The notes beneath the pieces were generated by a model that did no database searches, was not told where the DNA came from, and worked only from the letters and a program-made list of their open reading frames with translations. From Microbacterium sp. CFH 31415 (lineage in GTDB: Bacteria > Actinomycetota > Actinomycetes > Actinomycetales > Microbacteriaceae): DNA of 64,000 bases. The position numbers and the translations under genes are program-made. The stretch spans positions 1 through 64,000 of the forward strand of contig NZ_JAKYXC010000009.1 of the NCBI RefSeq assembly GCF_022538185.1, given 5' to 3'. Numbering within the stretch: position 1 is the stretch's first letter; each line of letters starts with the position of its first letter. Positions 1-12,682 of the stretch are shown here, one piece after another.

Positions 1-691
1 CGGGGGGCGGCGGCGTCACAGGCGGCTGACCCCCCGCGGGCGGCGGCGTGTACGGCGCGGCCGGGGCTGCGGGCCCGGCGGGCGGCGCGGGCGGTGCCGA
101 GTAGCCCGCGGGCGGCGGCTGGTAGCCGGCAGGGGGCGCGTAGCTGCCGGGAGCCGTCGCCGCGTTGGGCGGGAAGCCACCGGCGGGAACCTGGTTCGGG
201 ATGCCCGACCACGTCGTGTTGTCGGCGAGGAAGTTGCCCGCCCACGGAGCCGCCGGGATCGCCGTGTTCCAGCGCGACTTGTCGAAGGCGTTGATGCCGA
301 GCCACACGATCGAGAGGAAGAAGTAGAGGATGAGCCAGACGGCTTCCTTCTGCAGCTTCAGGCCGACGCGCCACGCGGCGAGGAGGGTGTAGATGAAGGC
401 GGCGAGACCGAAGAGCTGCCCGACCACCGGGATCCAGCTGAGGAACGCGGTCGCGCCCCACAGGATCAGCAGCCACCACGGGTTGAGGTCGCCGAGTTTG
501 ACGAAGATCAGGGTGTTGTACACCGGCACCCATGCGCGCCACTTGCCCTGCACGCCCGCCTTCTCGAAGATCTTCATCAGGAACCACGACGAGATCACGT
601 AGGCCGCGATCGCGAGGATGAACAGCAGGGGCGCGAGGACCAGCCAGACGGCGATCAGCCCTCCGATCCCGTAGTCGTCGTCGTATGACAT
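1..691 (-). CDS. Membrane protein with proline-rich tail (DUF5684-like), 3' end outside window
   Basis: Reading leftwards from an ATG at 691 the frame stays open to the window edge (about 230 codons), so the C-terminus is missing. It starts MSYDDDYG, then has a first membrane segment (about residues 10-32), a short loop with KAGVQGKWRAWVPVYN, and two or three further hydrophobic segments to about residue 130. The rest is a Pro/Ala/Gly/Tyr-rich low-complexity tail with PPAGY-type repeats. The loop pattern (charged residue, W, IP/VP, YN) resembles the DUF5684 proteins associated with signal peptidases in actinobacteria. Function is unknown; the family match is from memory of the pattern and moderate. 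Confidence 0.75.
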   Translation of the reverse strand, partial: MSYDDDYGIGGLIAVWLVLAPLLFILAIAAYVISSWFLMKIFEKAGVQGKWRAWVPVYNTLIFVKLGDLNPWWLLILWGATAFLSWIPVVGQLFGLAAFIYTLLAAWRVGLKLQKEAVWLILYFFLSIVWLGINAFDKSRWNTAIPAAPWAGNFLADNTTWSGIPNQVPAGGFPPNAATAPGSYAPPAGYQPPPAGYSAPPAPPAGPAAPAAPYTPPPAGGQPPVTPPPP

Positions 692-869
692 GAACGTCCT
701 CTCCGGAACGATCGTCGATGCGCACGCACATCGAGCGAGGCGCCTCGCCCCGCGCGACACATGCTAGCGATGCCCGTGCGCGCATGTCAGCAGAAACCGG
801 GCGTTTCGGGGGCTGACCCCCGGCGCGGCTGTCGATAGCCTGACAGGACCAGTCAGCGGAAGGATCACC

Positions 870-1361
870 ATGACCGACCCCACTCCCCCCGTCCCGCCCC
901 TCCCCGAGCAGCCTGCCGCAGACGCCGCGCGCTCCGCGGCGACGCCGGGCGAGGCATCCGCTCCCGCCTACGACCCCGCGACCGACCCCGACGACACGGG
1001 GGTGCCGCGGTCGCTCGACGACGACGTCGCCGCCGTCGGTCGCGGCTTCTTCGCGGCGCTCTTCGACATCAGCTTCCGCACGTTCATCACTCGCCGGCTC
1101 GCGAGCGTCTTCTACGTCGTGGGCCTCATCGCGATCGCGATCGGCTTCATCGTGTACCTCGTGAACGGGATCGTCGGCGGCGCGTCACTGCTGTGGATCA
1201 ACGTGGGCGCCGGCGTCACCGCGATCATCGCGACGATCATCATCGTGCCGCTCGTCGCGTTCATCGCGGTCATCGCGCTGAGGTTCATCATCGAGGCCGT
1301 CGTGGCGCTCATCGCGATCGCCGAGAACACGGAGCGCACCGCTCAGCACACGCGGCGCTGA
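870..1361 (+). CDS. DUF4282 domain membrane protein
   Basis: 163 residues starting at an ATG preceded by GGAAGGATCACC. The first 50 residues are Pro/Ala/Asp-rich and probably disordered and cytosolic. They are followed by the block GFFAALFDISFRTFITRR and two strongly hydrophobic segments (about residues 80-105 and 110-145). That arrangement, with an aromatic-rich amphipathic lead into two membrane spans, is the signature of DUF4282. No enzymatic motif is visible and the role is unknown. It converges on yaaA and stands alone between its neighbours. Confidence 0.8.
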   Translation: MTDPTPPVPPLPEQPAADAARSAATPGEASAPAYDPATDPDDTGVPRSLDDDVAAVGRGFFAALFDISFRTFITRRLASVFYVVGLIAIAIGFIVYLVNGIVGGASLLWINVGAGVTAIIATIIIVPLVAFIAVIALRFIIEAVVALIAIAENTERTAQHTRR

Positions 1362-1388
1362 CCGAACGAACCGGAGGGCCCGGCCGGC

Positions 1389-2138
1389 TCAGGCGAACAG
1401 CTCGAGCTCTCCAGGCTTTCCGGAGCGCACGCGCAGGCCCGCAGCATCCGCCCAGTTCACGAATCCCGCGAGCGAGTTCACACGCGGCCGGTCCTCGGCC
1501 AGGCGACGCACCAGCGCGCCCTTCGCGTGCTTGTTGAAGTGGTTGAGCGCCCGCACGGCGCCACCCTCGGACTCCGACACGACCCGCACGTACGCCGAGG
1601 GCAGCGGCGCCGGCACGGGCCCGAGTGCGACGTACGCCTCGGAGCGCAGGTCGAGCACGAACCGGGGGCGCTCCTCCGCCAGCGCCGCGGTGACGGCATC
1701 CGCCCACACCTTCTTCAGGGAGGCGAGACCCGGCAGGGTCGCCGACGCGCCGAGTCGGTAGGACGGGATCGGATCAAGAGCGCCCACCGGTCCGAACGGA
1801 GCCGAGTGCACGCGGACGTGCGCGCCCAGCCACCGACGGGAGACCGCGGGAAGGGATGCCGCGTCCAGCGCGTCGAAGAGGACACCGGTGTACCGGTCCA
1901 CGGCGGGCATGGTCGGCGCCTCGCGCAGAGCCGCGTTGACCGCGACCTCGCCCAGCTGCGTGCGGCCGAGCTTCAGCACCCTCGCTGCTTCCGCCTCGTC
2001 GGCCGAGAGCGCGACCAGCGCGTCGACGATGGCCTCGCGCTGCGGGGCAAGCGAAGGAAGGGCGAGGGATGCCGCGTCCAGCGGCCGCCCGCGCCCTCCG
2101 GCGCGCTTGGTCTCCGACGGCGGGAGAAGGATCAGCAT
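1389..2138 (-). CDS. yaaA: YaaA/UPF0246 family peroxide stress protein
   Basis: 249 residues beginning MLILLPPSETKR, the characteristic N-terminus of the YaaA (DUF328) family. The family's helical middle and the late FVNWADAAGL block are present. E. coli YaaA limits intracellular iron and DNA damage during hydrogen peroxide stress and binds DNA; that role is transferred by family, not shown here. The gene is directly downstream of atpC on the same strand but separated by a strong hairpin at 2195-2231, so it is probably transcribed separately or by readthrough. Start is ATG at 2138. Confidence 0.85.
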   Translation of the reverse strand: MLILLPPSETKRAGGRGRPLDAASLALPSLAPQREAIVDALVALSADEAEAARVLKLGRTQLGEVAVNAALREAPTMPAVDRYTGVLFDALDAASLPAVSRRWLGAHVRVHSAPFGPVGALDPIPSYRLGASATLPGLASLKKVWADAVTAALAEERPRFVLDLRSEAYVALGPVPAPLPSAYVRVVSESEGGAVRALNHFNKHAKGALVRRLAEDRPRVNSLAGFVNWADAAGLRVRSGKPGELELFA

Positions 2139-2194
2139 GGCCCTCCGGTCGTGGTTCGTTCGCTCCCCGGCTCGACGGGCGAGCGGAGGGAGAC

Positions 2195-2231
2195 GAAACG
2201 CCCCGAGTCCGCGAACGGACTGGGGCGTTTC
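2195..2231 (-). terminator. Hairpin at the end of the atp operon
   Basis: GAAACGCCCC and AGTCCG pair with CGGACT and GGGGCGTTTC around a CGAA loop, leaving one bulged G, for a 16-bp stem. It lies 14 bases past the atpC stop on the minus strand. The tail is only weakly T-rich (TCGTCT), so termination may be partial. Confidence 0.7.
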
Positions 2232-2244
2232 GGTCTGAGGTTCG

Positions 2245-2505
2245 TCAGGCGATGAGCGCCGCGTTGCCTGCGACGATCGTCAGGTTGTCGCCCTCCATGG
2301 AGAGGAAGCCGTCCTGCGCGTTCGCGACGATCTTGGTGCCCGAGGTCTGGGTGATGCGCACCTGACCCTCGGCCAGGATCGCCAGCACCGGCTCGTGGCC
2401 CGACATGAAGCCGATCTCGCCCTCGACGGTCTTGGCGACGACGAGCGACGCCTCTCCCGACCAGACCTCCGCGTCGGCGGAGACGAGACTCACGTTGAGC
2501 GGCAT
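2245..2505 (-). CDS. atpC: F1Fo ATP synthase epsilon subunit
   Basis: 86 residues, the short actinobacterial form: it consists essentially of the N-terminal beta-sandwich (MPLNVSLVSADAEVW, then GHEPVLAIL and the GFLSMEGDNLTIVAG strand). It lacks the long C-terminal helical hairpin used for autoinhibition in E. coli, which is common in this group. It forms the foot of the central stalk with gamma. Last gene of the atp operon, separated from the atpD stop by 2 bases. Confidence 0.95.
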   Translation of the reverse strand: MPLNVSLVSADAEVWSGEASLVVAKTVEGEIGFMSGHEPVLAILAEGQVRITQTSGTKIVANAQDGFLSMEGDNLTIVAGNAALIA

Positions 2506-2507
2506 GA

Positions 2508-4875
<2,368 letters not shown>

Positions 4876-4895
4876 GGTGTCTGTCCGGTGTCGCC

Positions 4896-6536
4896 TTAGC
4901 GGCGGCCCTTGACGATCTTCTCCTGGTTCACGTCTTCGGCCTCTGCCGCCGCGACCTCTTCGTGGCCCGGCTTCGAGATCGTCTGGCCCTTGCCGGCCTG
5001 GAACTCGAGGATGAACTCGTCGGTCTTCTTGCCGAGCTCGGCGACGGTGTCGTCGTCGAGGACGTTGGTGTCGCGGAGCGTGTCGAGGATCGTCGTGTTG
5101 CGGCGCAGGTAGTCCAGCAGCTCGCGCTCGAAAGCCAGCACGTCCTCGACCTCGATCGAGTCGAGCTTGCCGTTGGTGCCGGCCCAGATCGAGACGACCT
5201 GCTCCTCCACCGGGTACGGCGAGTACTGGGGCTGCTTGAGCAGCTCGGTGAGGCGCGCGCCACGGGCCAGCTGGCGGCGGGACGCGGCATCCAGGTCGCT
5301 CGCGAACATCGCGAACGCCTCGAGCGAGCGGTACTGGGCCAACTCGAGCTTGAGCGTGCCGGAGACCTTCTTGATCGACTTCACCTGCGCGTCACCGCCG
5401 ACTCGCGAGACCGAGATGCCGACATCGACCGCGGGACGCTGGTTGGCGTTGAACAGGTCGGACTGCAGGAAGATCTGGCCGTCGGTGATCGAGATCACGT
5501 TGGTCGGGATGTAGGCCGACACGTCGTTGGCCTTCGTCTCGATGATCGGCAGACCGGTCATCGAGCCCGCGCCGAGCTCGTCCGAGAGCTTGGCGCAGCG
5601 CTCGAGCAGACGCGAGTGCAGGTAGAAGACGTCACCGGGGTAGGCCTCGCGGCCCGGCGGGCGGCGGAGCAGCAGCGACACGGCGCGGTAGGCCTCGGCC
5701 TGCTTCGTCAGGTCGTCGAAGATGATGAGGACGTGCTTGCCGTCGTACATCCAGTGCTGGCCGATGGCCGAGCCGGTGTAGGGCGCCAGGTACTTGAAGC
5801 CGGCCGGGTCGGACGCGGGGGCCGCGACGATGGTCGTGTACTCCATGGCGCCGGCGTCCTCGAGCGCGCCCTTGACGGCGGCGATCGTGGAGCCCTTCTG
5901 GCCGATGGCCACGTAGATGCAGCGGACCTGCTTGTTGACGTCGCCGGAGTCCCAGTTGGCCTTCTGGTTGATGATGGTGTCGATCGCGATCGCGGTCTTG
6001 CCGGTCTGGCGATCGCCGATGATCAGCTGACGCTGACCGCGGCCGACGGGGATCATCGCGTCGATGGCCTTGATGCCGGTCTGCAGCGGCTCGTGCACCG
6101 ACTTGCGCTGCATGACGCCGGGCGCCTGCAGCTCGAGCGCACGACGCCCCTCGATGTTCGTGATCTCGCCGAGACCGTCGATCGGGTTGCCGAGCGGGTC
6201 GACCACGCGGCCGAGGTAGCCCTCGCCGACGGGGACCGACAGCACCTCGCCGGTGCGCGTGACCGAGTTGCCGGCCTCGATGCCCGAGAACTCACCCAGG
6301 ACGACGACGCCGATCTCGTGCTCGTCGAGGTTCTGCGCGAGGCCGAGAGTGCCGTCCTCGAACGTCACGAGCTCGTTCGCCATGACGCCGGGGAGCCCCT
6401 CGACGTGCGCGATGCCGTCGGCGGCGTCGATGACGGTGCCGACCTCGGTCGCCGCAGCCCCGGTGGGCTCGTAGGCGGCGACGAAATCCTTCAGCGCGTC
6501 ACGGATGACGTCGGGGCTGATTGACAGTTCTGCCAT
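4896..6536 (-). CDS. atpA: F1Fo ATP synthase alpha subunit
   Basis: 546 residues. The P-loop GDRQTGKT lies at residues 174-181, and the noncatalytic nucleotide site and the [13 protein letters not shown] block are intact. The charged C-terminal extension (after about residue 510, [21 protein letters not shown]) makes it longer than the E. coli protein; such tails occur in mycobacteria and relatives, where they have been linked to latent ATP hydrolysis. Start ATG at 6536. Fifth of the eight structural genes. Confidence 0.98.
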   Translation of the reverse strand: MAELSISPDVIRDALKDFVAAYEPTGAAATEVGTVIDAADGIAHVEGLPGVMANELVTFEDGTLGLAQNLDEHEIGVVVLGEFSGIEAGNSVTRTGEVLSVPVGEGYLGRVVDPLGNPIDGLGEITNIEGRRALELQAPGVMQRKSVHEPLQTGIKAIDAMIPVGRGQRQLIIGDRQTGKTAIAIDTIINQKANWDSGDVNKQVRCIYVAIGQKGSTIAAVKGALEDAGAMEYTTIVAAPASDPAGFKYLAPYTGSAIGQHWMYDGKHVLIIFDDLTKQAEAYRAVSLLLRRPPGREAYPGDVFYLHSRLLERCAKLSDELGAGSMTGLPIIETKANDVSAYIPTNVISITDGQIFLQSDLFNANQRPAVDVGISVSRVGGDAQVKSIKKVSGTLKLELAQYRSLEAFAMFASDLDAASRRQLARGARLTELLKQPQYSPYPVEEQVVSIWAGTNGKLDSIEVEDVLAFERELLDYLRRNTTILDTLRDTNVLDDDTVAELGKKTDEFILEFQAGKGQTISKPGHEEVAAAEAEDVNQEKIVKGRR

Positions 6537-6611
6537 GGTCTTCCCTTTGTTCCAAGTTCTGTGTGTGGGGCGGTGGGCCCCGAAGTCTCCGCCTGCGGCG
6601 GGAAGTCTGTG

Positions 6612-7403
6612 CTAGCCGGCCAGCCTCTGACGGAGATCCGCCAGCCGGGCCGACACGCTGGCGTCGATGACGTCGTCGGCGATCTGCACGCGCAGCCCGC
6701 CCACCACGGTCGGGTCGACCACGGTGTTGATCGACACCTGGGTGCCGTAGCGCTGCGAGAGCGCACCGGCGAGGCGGTCGGCCTGGGCCGCGCTCAGCGG
6801 CGACGCGGCGAACACCGTCGCGACCTTGCGGCCGCGCTGGTCGGCGACGAGGCGGGTGGCCCGCGAGAGCAGCCGGCGAACGCGGCGCTCGCGCGGCTGC
6901 TGGACGAGGGATGCCGCGATCAGCGTCGTCGCCTTGCTCGCGCGGCCGGCCAGCAGCGTGTCGATGAGCGTGCCCTTCGCCGAGGCATCCCCGAGGCGGC
7001 TGCCCAGAGCGAGCTCGAGCTCGGAGTTCTCAGCCACCGTGCGCGAGAAGCGGAAGAGCTCGTCCTCGACGTCGGCCGACGGCTCGGCCACCACCGCGGC
7101 GCGGATGGCGAGCTCTTCGATGGCGTCGACGAAGTCGGACGCCGACGACCAGCGCTGCTCGACGGCGGTCGTCAGCAGCGACACCGTCGTTGCCGAAACC
7201 GAGCCGCCGAACACGGCCGTGACGACCTGGCGACGGGCTTCGACCGGAGCTGAGGAGTCGGCGAGCGCGCCGCTCAGCTGCGACGAGTCGCCCACGGCGC
7301 GCGCCGCGGCGAAGAGCTCGCCGGCCACGTCGAGGTCGACGCCCGACGCGGCGTCGAGCGCCTTCGTCGTCGCCGCCAGTGCCTGAGTGGTCGCGCTGCC
7401 CAT
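6612..7403 (-). CDS. atpH: F1Fo ATP synthase delta subunit
   Basis: 263 residues, longer than the about 177 residues of E. coli delta but usual for Micrococcales. The C-terminal signature region (VDPTVVGGLRVQIADDVIDASVSARL) is intact. Delta sits on top of F1 and joins it to the peripheral stalk b subunit. The ATG at 7403 shares one base with the TAA of atpF (translational coupling). Confidence 0.95.
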   Translation of the reverse strand: MGSATTQALAATTKALDAASGVDLDVAGELFAAARAVGDSSQLSGALADSSAPVEARRQVVTAVFGGSVSATTVSLLTTAVEQRWSSASDFVDAIEELAIRAAVVAEPSADVEDELFRFSRTVAENSELELALGSRLGDASAKGTLIDTLLAGRASKATTLIAASLVQQPRERRVRRLLSRATRLVADQRGRKVATVFAASPLSAAQADRLAGALSQRYGTQVSINTVVDPTVVGGLRVQIADDVIDASVSARLADLRQRLAG

Positions 7404-7954
7404 TACTTCGACGCCTTCTCTGCCTCGAGCTCGGCCAGGAAGCGGTCGACGACGGCCTGAGCCTTAGCGTCGTCGGACAGCGTCTCACCGATCACGCCGC
7501 CGGCGAGATCGAGGGCGAGCGTGCCCACCTCGCTCCGCAGCGACACGAGGGCCGTCTGGCGCTCGGCTTCGATCTGCGAGTGCGCAGTCGCGGTCAGGCG
7601 CGCGGCCTCTGCGGCAGCGGTGTCCTTCGCCTCGGCGACGATCTTCTTGCCGTCCTCACGGGCGGCGTCGCGGATCTCACCGGCCTCCTTGCGCGCGTCG
7701 GCGAGCTGGGCGGTGTACTCCTCGAGCGCCGCCTCGGCCTTGCGCTGGGCCTCGTCGGCCTTGGCGATGTTCCCCTCGATCGCGGCGGAACGCTCGTCGA
7801 GCAGCTTCTTCATCTTCGGAAGGGCGACCTTCCAGAAGACGAGAAGAATGACGATGAAGCACACCGACGACCAGATGATGTCGTACCACGCGGGAATGAG
7901 CGGGTTGGGTGCAGCACCCTCCTCCGCGGCGTACGCGACAAGAGCGTTCAGCAT
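7403..7954 (-). CDS. atpF: F1Fo ATP synthase b subunit
   Basis: 183 residues: one N-terminal membrane helix (about 24-44, IIWSSVCFIVILLVFWKVALP) then a long charged, Ala/Glu/Lys-rich helix running to the end, as expected of the peripheral stalk. Start ATG 7954. It lies between atpE and atpH. Confidence 0.96.
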   Translation of the reverse strand: MLNALVAYAAEEGAAPNPLIPAWYDIIWSSVCFIVILLVFWKVALPKMKKLLDERSAAIEGNIAKADEAQRKAEAALEEYTAQLADARKEAGEIRDAAREDGKKIVAEAKDTAAAEAARLTATAHSQIEAERQTALVSLRSEVGTLALDLAGGVIGETLSDDAKAQAVVDRFLAELEAEKASK

Positions 7955-7982
7955 CCTGTCTCCTTAGGTCGAGAGTTGGCGA

Positions 7983-9147
<1,165 letters not shown>

Positions 9148-9186
9148 GTGCTCGCTAGGCGAGCAGGCGGGCGCAGGAAGAGCCTA

Positions 9187-9714
9187 TCAAACTTGAGAGG
9201 TGCCTGAATCCGCCCCGGGGCGACCGCGCTCCCCCTCCTCGGCGTCATCGCGTCGGTCGCCGGCCTCGGGGTCGGTCGGCAGCGTGACGTCGCTCACGTG
9301 GGGCACGCGCATCCGGAGCAGCACGATGACGTCGACCATGAGCGAGGCGAGCACGCCCACGACGACGGCGAGGAAGAAGACCATCGGCTCGATCCACGGC
9401 TGACCCCGCAGCACCAGGAGCAGAACGATGAACAGGACGAACTTCAGGATCCAGCCGCCGAGCACGATCCCGAAGAACAGCGGCACGTAGAGCGGGTCGC
9501 CGTACCACCGGTTGGCGATCAGGATGCTCGCGACGGTGATGAGGAGGAAGGCGGCAGCGACCAGAACGCCGACGAGCGCGCTCCACAGCCCGTCCGTGCC
9601 GGCGACGAGGAACCCGATGAGCCCGCCGAGCACTGCCAGCGCGCCGGTGACGACCCCTCCCCACACCAGGACGGTGCGCAGGATCGGCGTGCTCGAGATG
9701 GGGTTGGTGGTCAT
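9187..9714 (-). CDS. AtpI-like four-helix membrane protein of the atp operon
   Basis: 175 residues from ATG 9714, which overlaps the wecA stop as ATGA. Four hydrophobic segments (about 13-37, 45-66, 75-101, 108-132) are followed by a charged, disordered tail (PTDPEAGDRRDDAEEGERGRP). Position directly upstream of atpB and topology match the AtpI (ATP synthase protein I) place-holder seen in actinobacteria, but sequence similarity to classical AtpI cannot be judged by eye. Likely an assembly or accessory factor. Confidence 0.8.
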   Translation of the reverse strand: MTTNPISSTPILRTVLVWGGVVTGALAVLGGLIGFLVAGTDGLWSALVGVLVAAAFLLITVASILIANRWYGDPLYVPLFFGIVLGGWILKFVLFIVLLLVLRGQPWIEPMVFFLAVVVGVLASLMVDVIVLLRMRVPHVSDVTLPTDPEAGDRRDDAEEGERGRPGADSGTSQV

Positions 9715-10874
9715 TCGGCGTCCTCCAGGACGGTCTCGGGAGCCGGCGCAGGCCGGCGGGAAGGCAGCAGGGTCACCACGAGGCACGCGACGACCCCTAC
9801 GAGCCCGAACGCCACGCCGAGGAGGTAGTCCCCCGGCCAGCCTTCGGACGTGCCGATGTACATGAGCAGGACCGACAGGCTGACGATCGTGGTCCAGGCG
9901 TAGAAGATGAGCACCGCACCGAGGTCGGAGTGCCCCATGTCGAGCATCCGGTGATGCAGATGCTTGCGGTCGGGCGAGAAGGGCGACTTGCCCTTGCTCA
10001 TCCGCCGGATGACTGCCAGGCCGAAGTCGAGCAGCGGCAGCAGCACGATCACCACCGGCAGCAGGATCGGGATGAACGCACCGAGCAGCTGCGAGCGGCC
10101 GAACTCGTCGTTGTCGCCGACCATGGCCGGCGTGATGCTGCCCGTGACGGCGATCGCCGAGCAGGCCATGAGGAGGCCGAGCATCAGGGCGCCGGAGTCG
10201 CCCATGAAGAGCTTCGCCGGCCGCCAGTTGAGCGGCAGAAACCCGATGCACACGCCGATCAGCACGGCCGCGATGAACGACGCGAGGTTGAAGTAGCTGC
10301 TCTGGCCGGTGTCGCGCACCAGCATGTAGGAGTACGCGAAGAAGACACCGTTCGCGATGAGGCACACGCCGGCGACGAGTCCGTCGAGTCCGTCGATGAA
10401 GTTCACCGCGTTCATGACGACGACGATCGAGAACACCGTGAGCGTGAAGCTGACCCAGCTCGAGCCGACCGCCTGCCCGCCGATGGGCAGCGAGTAGATC
10501 TGCAGGTCGCCGAACCACGTGATGATGCCGGCGGCGAGGAACTGCGCGCCGAGCTTGATCATCCAGTCGAGGTCCCACAGGTCGTCGGCGACACCCACGA
10601 CCACGATCAGGCACGTCGCCCCGAGGATCGCCCACACCTGCGCGGGCTCGTTCCACACGATGGCGAAGAAGGGATGCTGCGACGAGACCAGGAACGCGGC
10701 GACCACCCCCAGGAACATCGCGATGCCGCCGAGGCGCGGGGTGGGCGTCTTGTGCACGTCGCGTTCGCGGATGCCCGGATACAGCTTGTACTTCAGCCCG
10801 AGTCGCCAGACCGTCCACGACAGCGCGAAGGTGACCGCCGCGGTGAAGAGGATGGTGAAGACGTACTGCTTCAC
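9711..10874 (-). CDS. wecA: MraY/WecA-family undecaprenyl-phosphate sugar-1-phosphate transferase
   Basis: 387 residues, about 10-11 membrane spans. The family motifs are present: DxxD-type DDLWDLD after the third helix, NAVNFIDGLDGL (catalytic Asp/Asn loop), FMGDSGAL, and HLHHRMLDMGHS near the C-terminus, which is typical of WecA rather than MraY. It transfers a (GlcNAc-)1-phosphate from UDP-sugar to decaprenyl/undecaprenyl phosphate, starting cell-wall glycan synthesis (linkage unit or teichoic/arabinogalactan-like polymers). Overlaps both neighbours by 4 bases. Confidence 0.92.
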   Translation of the reverse strand: MKQYVFTILFTAAVTFALSWTVWRLGLKYKLYPGIRERDVHKTPTPRLGGIAMFLGVVAAFLVSSQHPFFAIVWNEPAQVWAILGATCLIVVVGVADDLWDLDWMIKLGAQFLAAGIITWFGDLQIYSLPIGGQAVGSSWVSFTLTVFSIVVVMNAVNFIDGLDGLVAGVCLIANGVFFAYSYMLVRDTGQSSYFNLASFIAAVLIGVCIGFLPLNWRPAKLFMGDSGALMLGLLMACSAIAVTGSITPAMVGDNDEFGRSQLLGAFIPILLPVVIVLLPLLDFGLAVIRRMSKGKSPFSPDRKHLHHRMLDMGHSDLGAVLIFYAWTTIVSLSVLLMYIGTSEGWPGDYLLGVAFGLVGVVACLVVTLLPSRRPAPAPETVLEDAE

Positions 10875-11620
10875 GGCCCGCCCGGCTCGTCGGGGTTCGC
10901 CGCGGGCTCGGGCTCGACTGCCTCGGGCTCGACTGCCTCGGGCCCGTCGGCCTCGGGGTCGGGCTCGAGCAGGTCGCCGAGCACCGAGCGCAGCTGCTCG
11001 CGGCTCACCGCGCCCTCACGCAGCACCCGGACGAGTGGCTCCGCTTGGCCGACGAGGCTGGTGGCGTCGATGATCGTCGACGAGATCCCCGTCGTGGACG
11101 GACCGTCGCTGAGGTACACCGCGACGCTGTCGCCCAGCATCCCCTCCGAGTCCTCCGCCGTGATGCCGGCCGCCTTGCCGGTGAGATTGGCGCTCGAGAC
11201 CGCGAGCGGGCCGGTCTCCTCGAGCAGCTCGAGGGCGATGCGGTGTGCGGGCATGCGCACGGCGACGGTTCCCCGCGTCTCGCCGAGGTCCCAGGAGAGC
11301 GACGGCTGGGCCGGGAGGACGATCGTGAGCCCGCCGGGCCAGAACTCCTCGACGAGGCGCTCGATCTGCTCGGGAACGTCGGCGACGAGGGCGCGCAGCG
11401 TCGCGGTGCCGGCCACGAGCACGGGCGGCGGCATCTGCCGGGTGCGCCCCTTCGCGTCGAGCAGCTTCTGCACCGCCTTCGCGCTGAATGCGTCGGCGGC
11501 CACGCCGTAGACGGTGTCGGTGGGGATGACGACCAGGTCGCCGCGGCCGATGGCCTGGCGCGCTTGACGCATGCCGGAGAGAAGCTGTGCCTCATCGCGG
11601 CAATCGAAGATGGGGGACAT
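10871..11620 (-). CDS. L-threonylcarbamoyladenylate synthase (YrdC/Sua5 family)
   Basis: About 249 residues from ATG 11620 (MSPIFDC); a GTG at 11629 is an alternative. The YrdC fold signature DLVVIPTDTVYGVAADA and the SSANLTGKAAG block are intact. It makes threonylcarbamoyl-AMP from threonine, bicarbonate and ATP for the t6A37 modification of ANN-decoding tRNAs. After the YrdC domain (about residue 205) there is an acidic Pro/Glu/Ala-repeat tail (EAVEPEAVEPEP) rather than a full Sua5 domain. Co-directional with prmC, as commonly seen. Confidence 0.92.
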   Translation of the reverse strand: MSPIFDCRDEAQLLSGMRQARQAIGRGDLVVIPTDTVYGVAADAFSAKAVQKLLDAKGRTRQMPPPVLVAGTATLRALVADVPEQIERLVEEFWPGGLTIVLPAQPSLSWDLGETRGTVAVRMPAHRIALELLEETGPLAVSSANLTGKAAGITAEDSEGMLGDSVAVYLSDGPSTTGISSTIIDATSLVGQAEPLVRVLREGAVSREQLRSVLGDLLEPDPEADGPEAVEPEAVEPEPAANPDEPGGP

Positions 11621-11677
11621 GTCGCGCACAGTCTAATCAAGGGCGCCTGGGGATCCGCGGCGCGCGGGGAGCGGGTG

Positions 11678-12556
11678 TCAGGGGCGGATCGCGGTGGTGG
11701 CGCGGTCGCGCATCGTGAGATCGGGATGAGTGGATGCCGCGCGCCAGCCGTCGGCGGTGAGCAGGTCGCGGATCGCCTCGCCCTGCCACTCGCCGTGCTC
11801 GATGACGATCGTGCCGCCCGGGTGCGCCAGCCGCAGCCCCACAGCGCTGAGGATGCGCACCACGTCGAGGCCGTCCTCGCCGCCGTAGAGTGCGGCGGGC
11901 GGGTCGAAGAACCGCACCTCCGGATCGCGCGGGATCGCGGCATCCGGAACATACGGAGGATTCGACGCGACGACCGACACCGTGCCGTCGAGGTCGGGGA
12001 ACGCGTGAGCCAGATCGATGAAGGCGAGCGTGGCATTGTCGGCCCCCGCACGCTCGAAGTTCTCCTTCGTCCAGACGAAGGCGTCGACCGAGTTCTCGGC
12101 CGCGAAGACCCGGGCGTGCGGAACCTCGGTGGCCATCGCGAGGGCGATAGCGCCACTTCCGGTGCCGAGATCGACGGCGATGGGAGAGGGGGATGCCGCG
12201 GCGGCGAGCGCGTCGATCGCCAGCTGCGCCACCATCTCGGTCTCGGGCCGGGGCACGAAGACGCCGGGTCCGACGCGCAGCTCGAGATGGCGGAAGGGGG
12301 CGAGACCGGTGATGTGCTGCAGCGGCTCACGCGTCGCGCGGCGCTCGACCAGCGTCTCGAGCTGCTGCGCCGCCCCGACGGGAAGGGCGTCTCCGCGGAT
12401 GGCGGCGGCCTGCACTCCCCCGCGGCCGGTCTGCAGCGCGAATGCGGCGAGCAGCTCGACGTCGACGTCGGGGTCGGGCACGCCGGCGTGCGCCAGGCGC
12501 GCGGCGGCATCACGCAGCCAGGCGGCGACGGTCGGGGGTGTCTCGGGTGAAGCCAT
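11678..12556 (-). CDS. prmC: Peptide chain release factor N5-glutamine methyltransferase
   Basis: 292 residues from ATG 12556. Contains the N-terminal helical domain (PTVAAWLRDAAARL), the SAM-binding motif VDLGTGSGAIAL and the substrate-glutamine motif NPPYVP. It methylates the GGQ glutamine of RF1/RF2. In most relatives prmC directly follows prfA; here the two are separated by the cysK-cysK-cysE-holin segment. Start chosen because upstream in-frame sequence runs into the intergenic region shared with cysK. Confidence 0.95.
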   Translation of the reverse strand: MASPETPPTVAAWLRDAAARLAHAGVPDPDVDVELLAAFALQTGRGGVQAAAIRGDALPVGAAQQLETLVERRATREPLQHITGLAPFRHLELRVGPGVFVPRPETEMVAQLAIDALAAAASPSPIAVDLGTGSGAIALAMATEVPHARVFAAENSVDAFVWTKENFERAGADNATLAFIDLAHAFPDLDGTVSVVASNPPYVPDAAIPRDPEVRFFDPPAALYGGEDGLDVVRILSAVGLRLAHPGGTIVIEHGEWQGEAIRDLLTADGWRAASTHPDLTMRDRATTAIRP

Positions 12557-12682
12557 GGGCCTATCCAGCCTAAGCCCGGCAGAGTACTCGCCCGTGGCCA
12601 GGCCGCTGTCACACAAGGACTCACGGCGGGGGAGTCCCCATAGGCTTGTGCCCACCCGCAGACCACCGCTGAAAGGCCCGAC

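Noticed and set aside
9187..10818. Single 543-codon minus-strand protein across wecA and the AtpI-like gene
   Set aside because: Its first two thirds are a Arg/Pro-rich out-of-frame reading of wecA. The real gene starts at the ATG 9714 overlapping the wecA stop.
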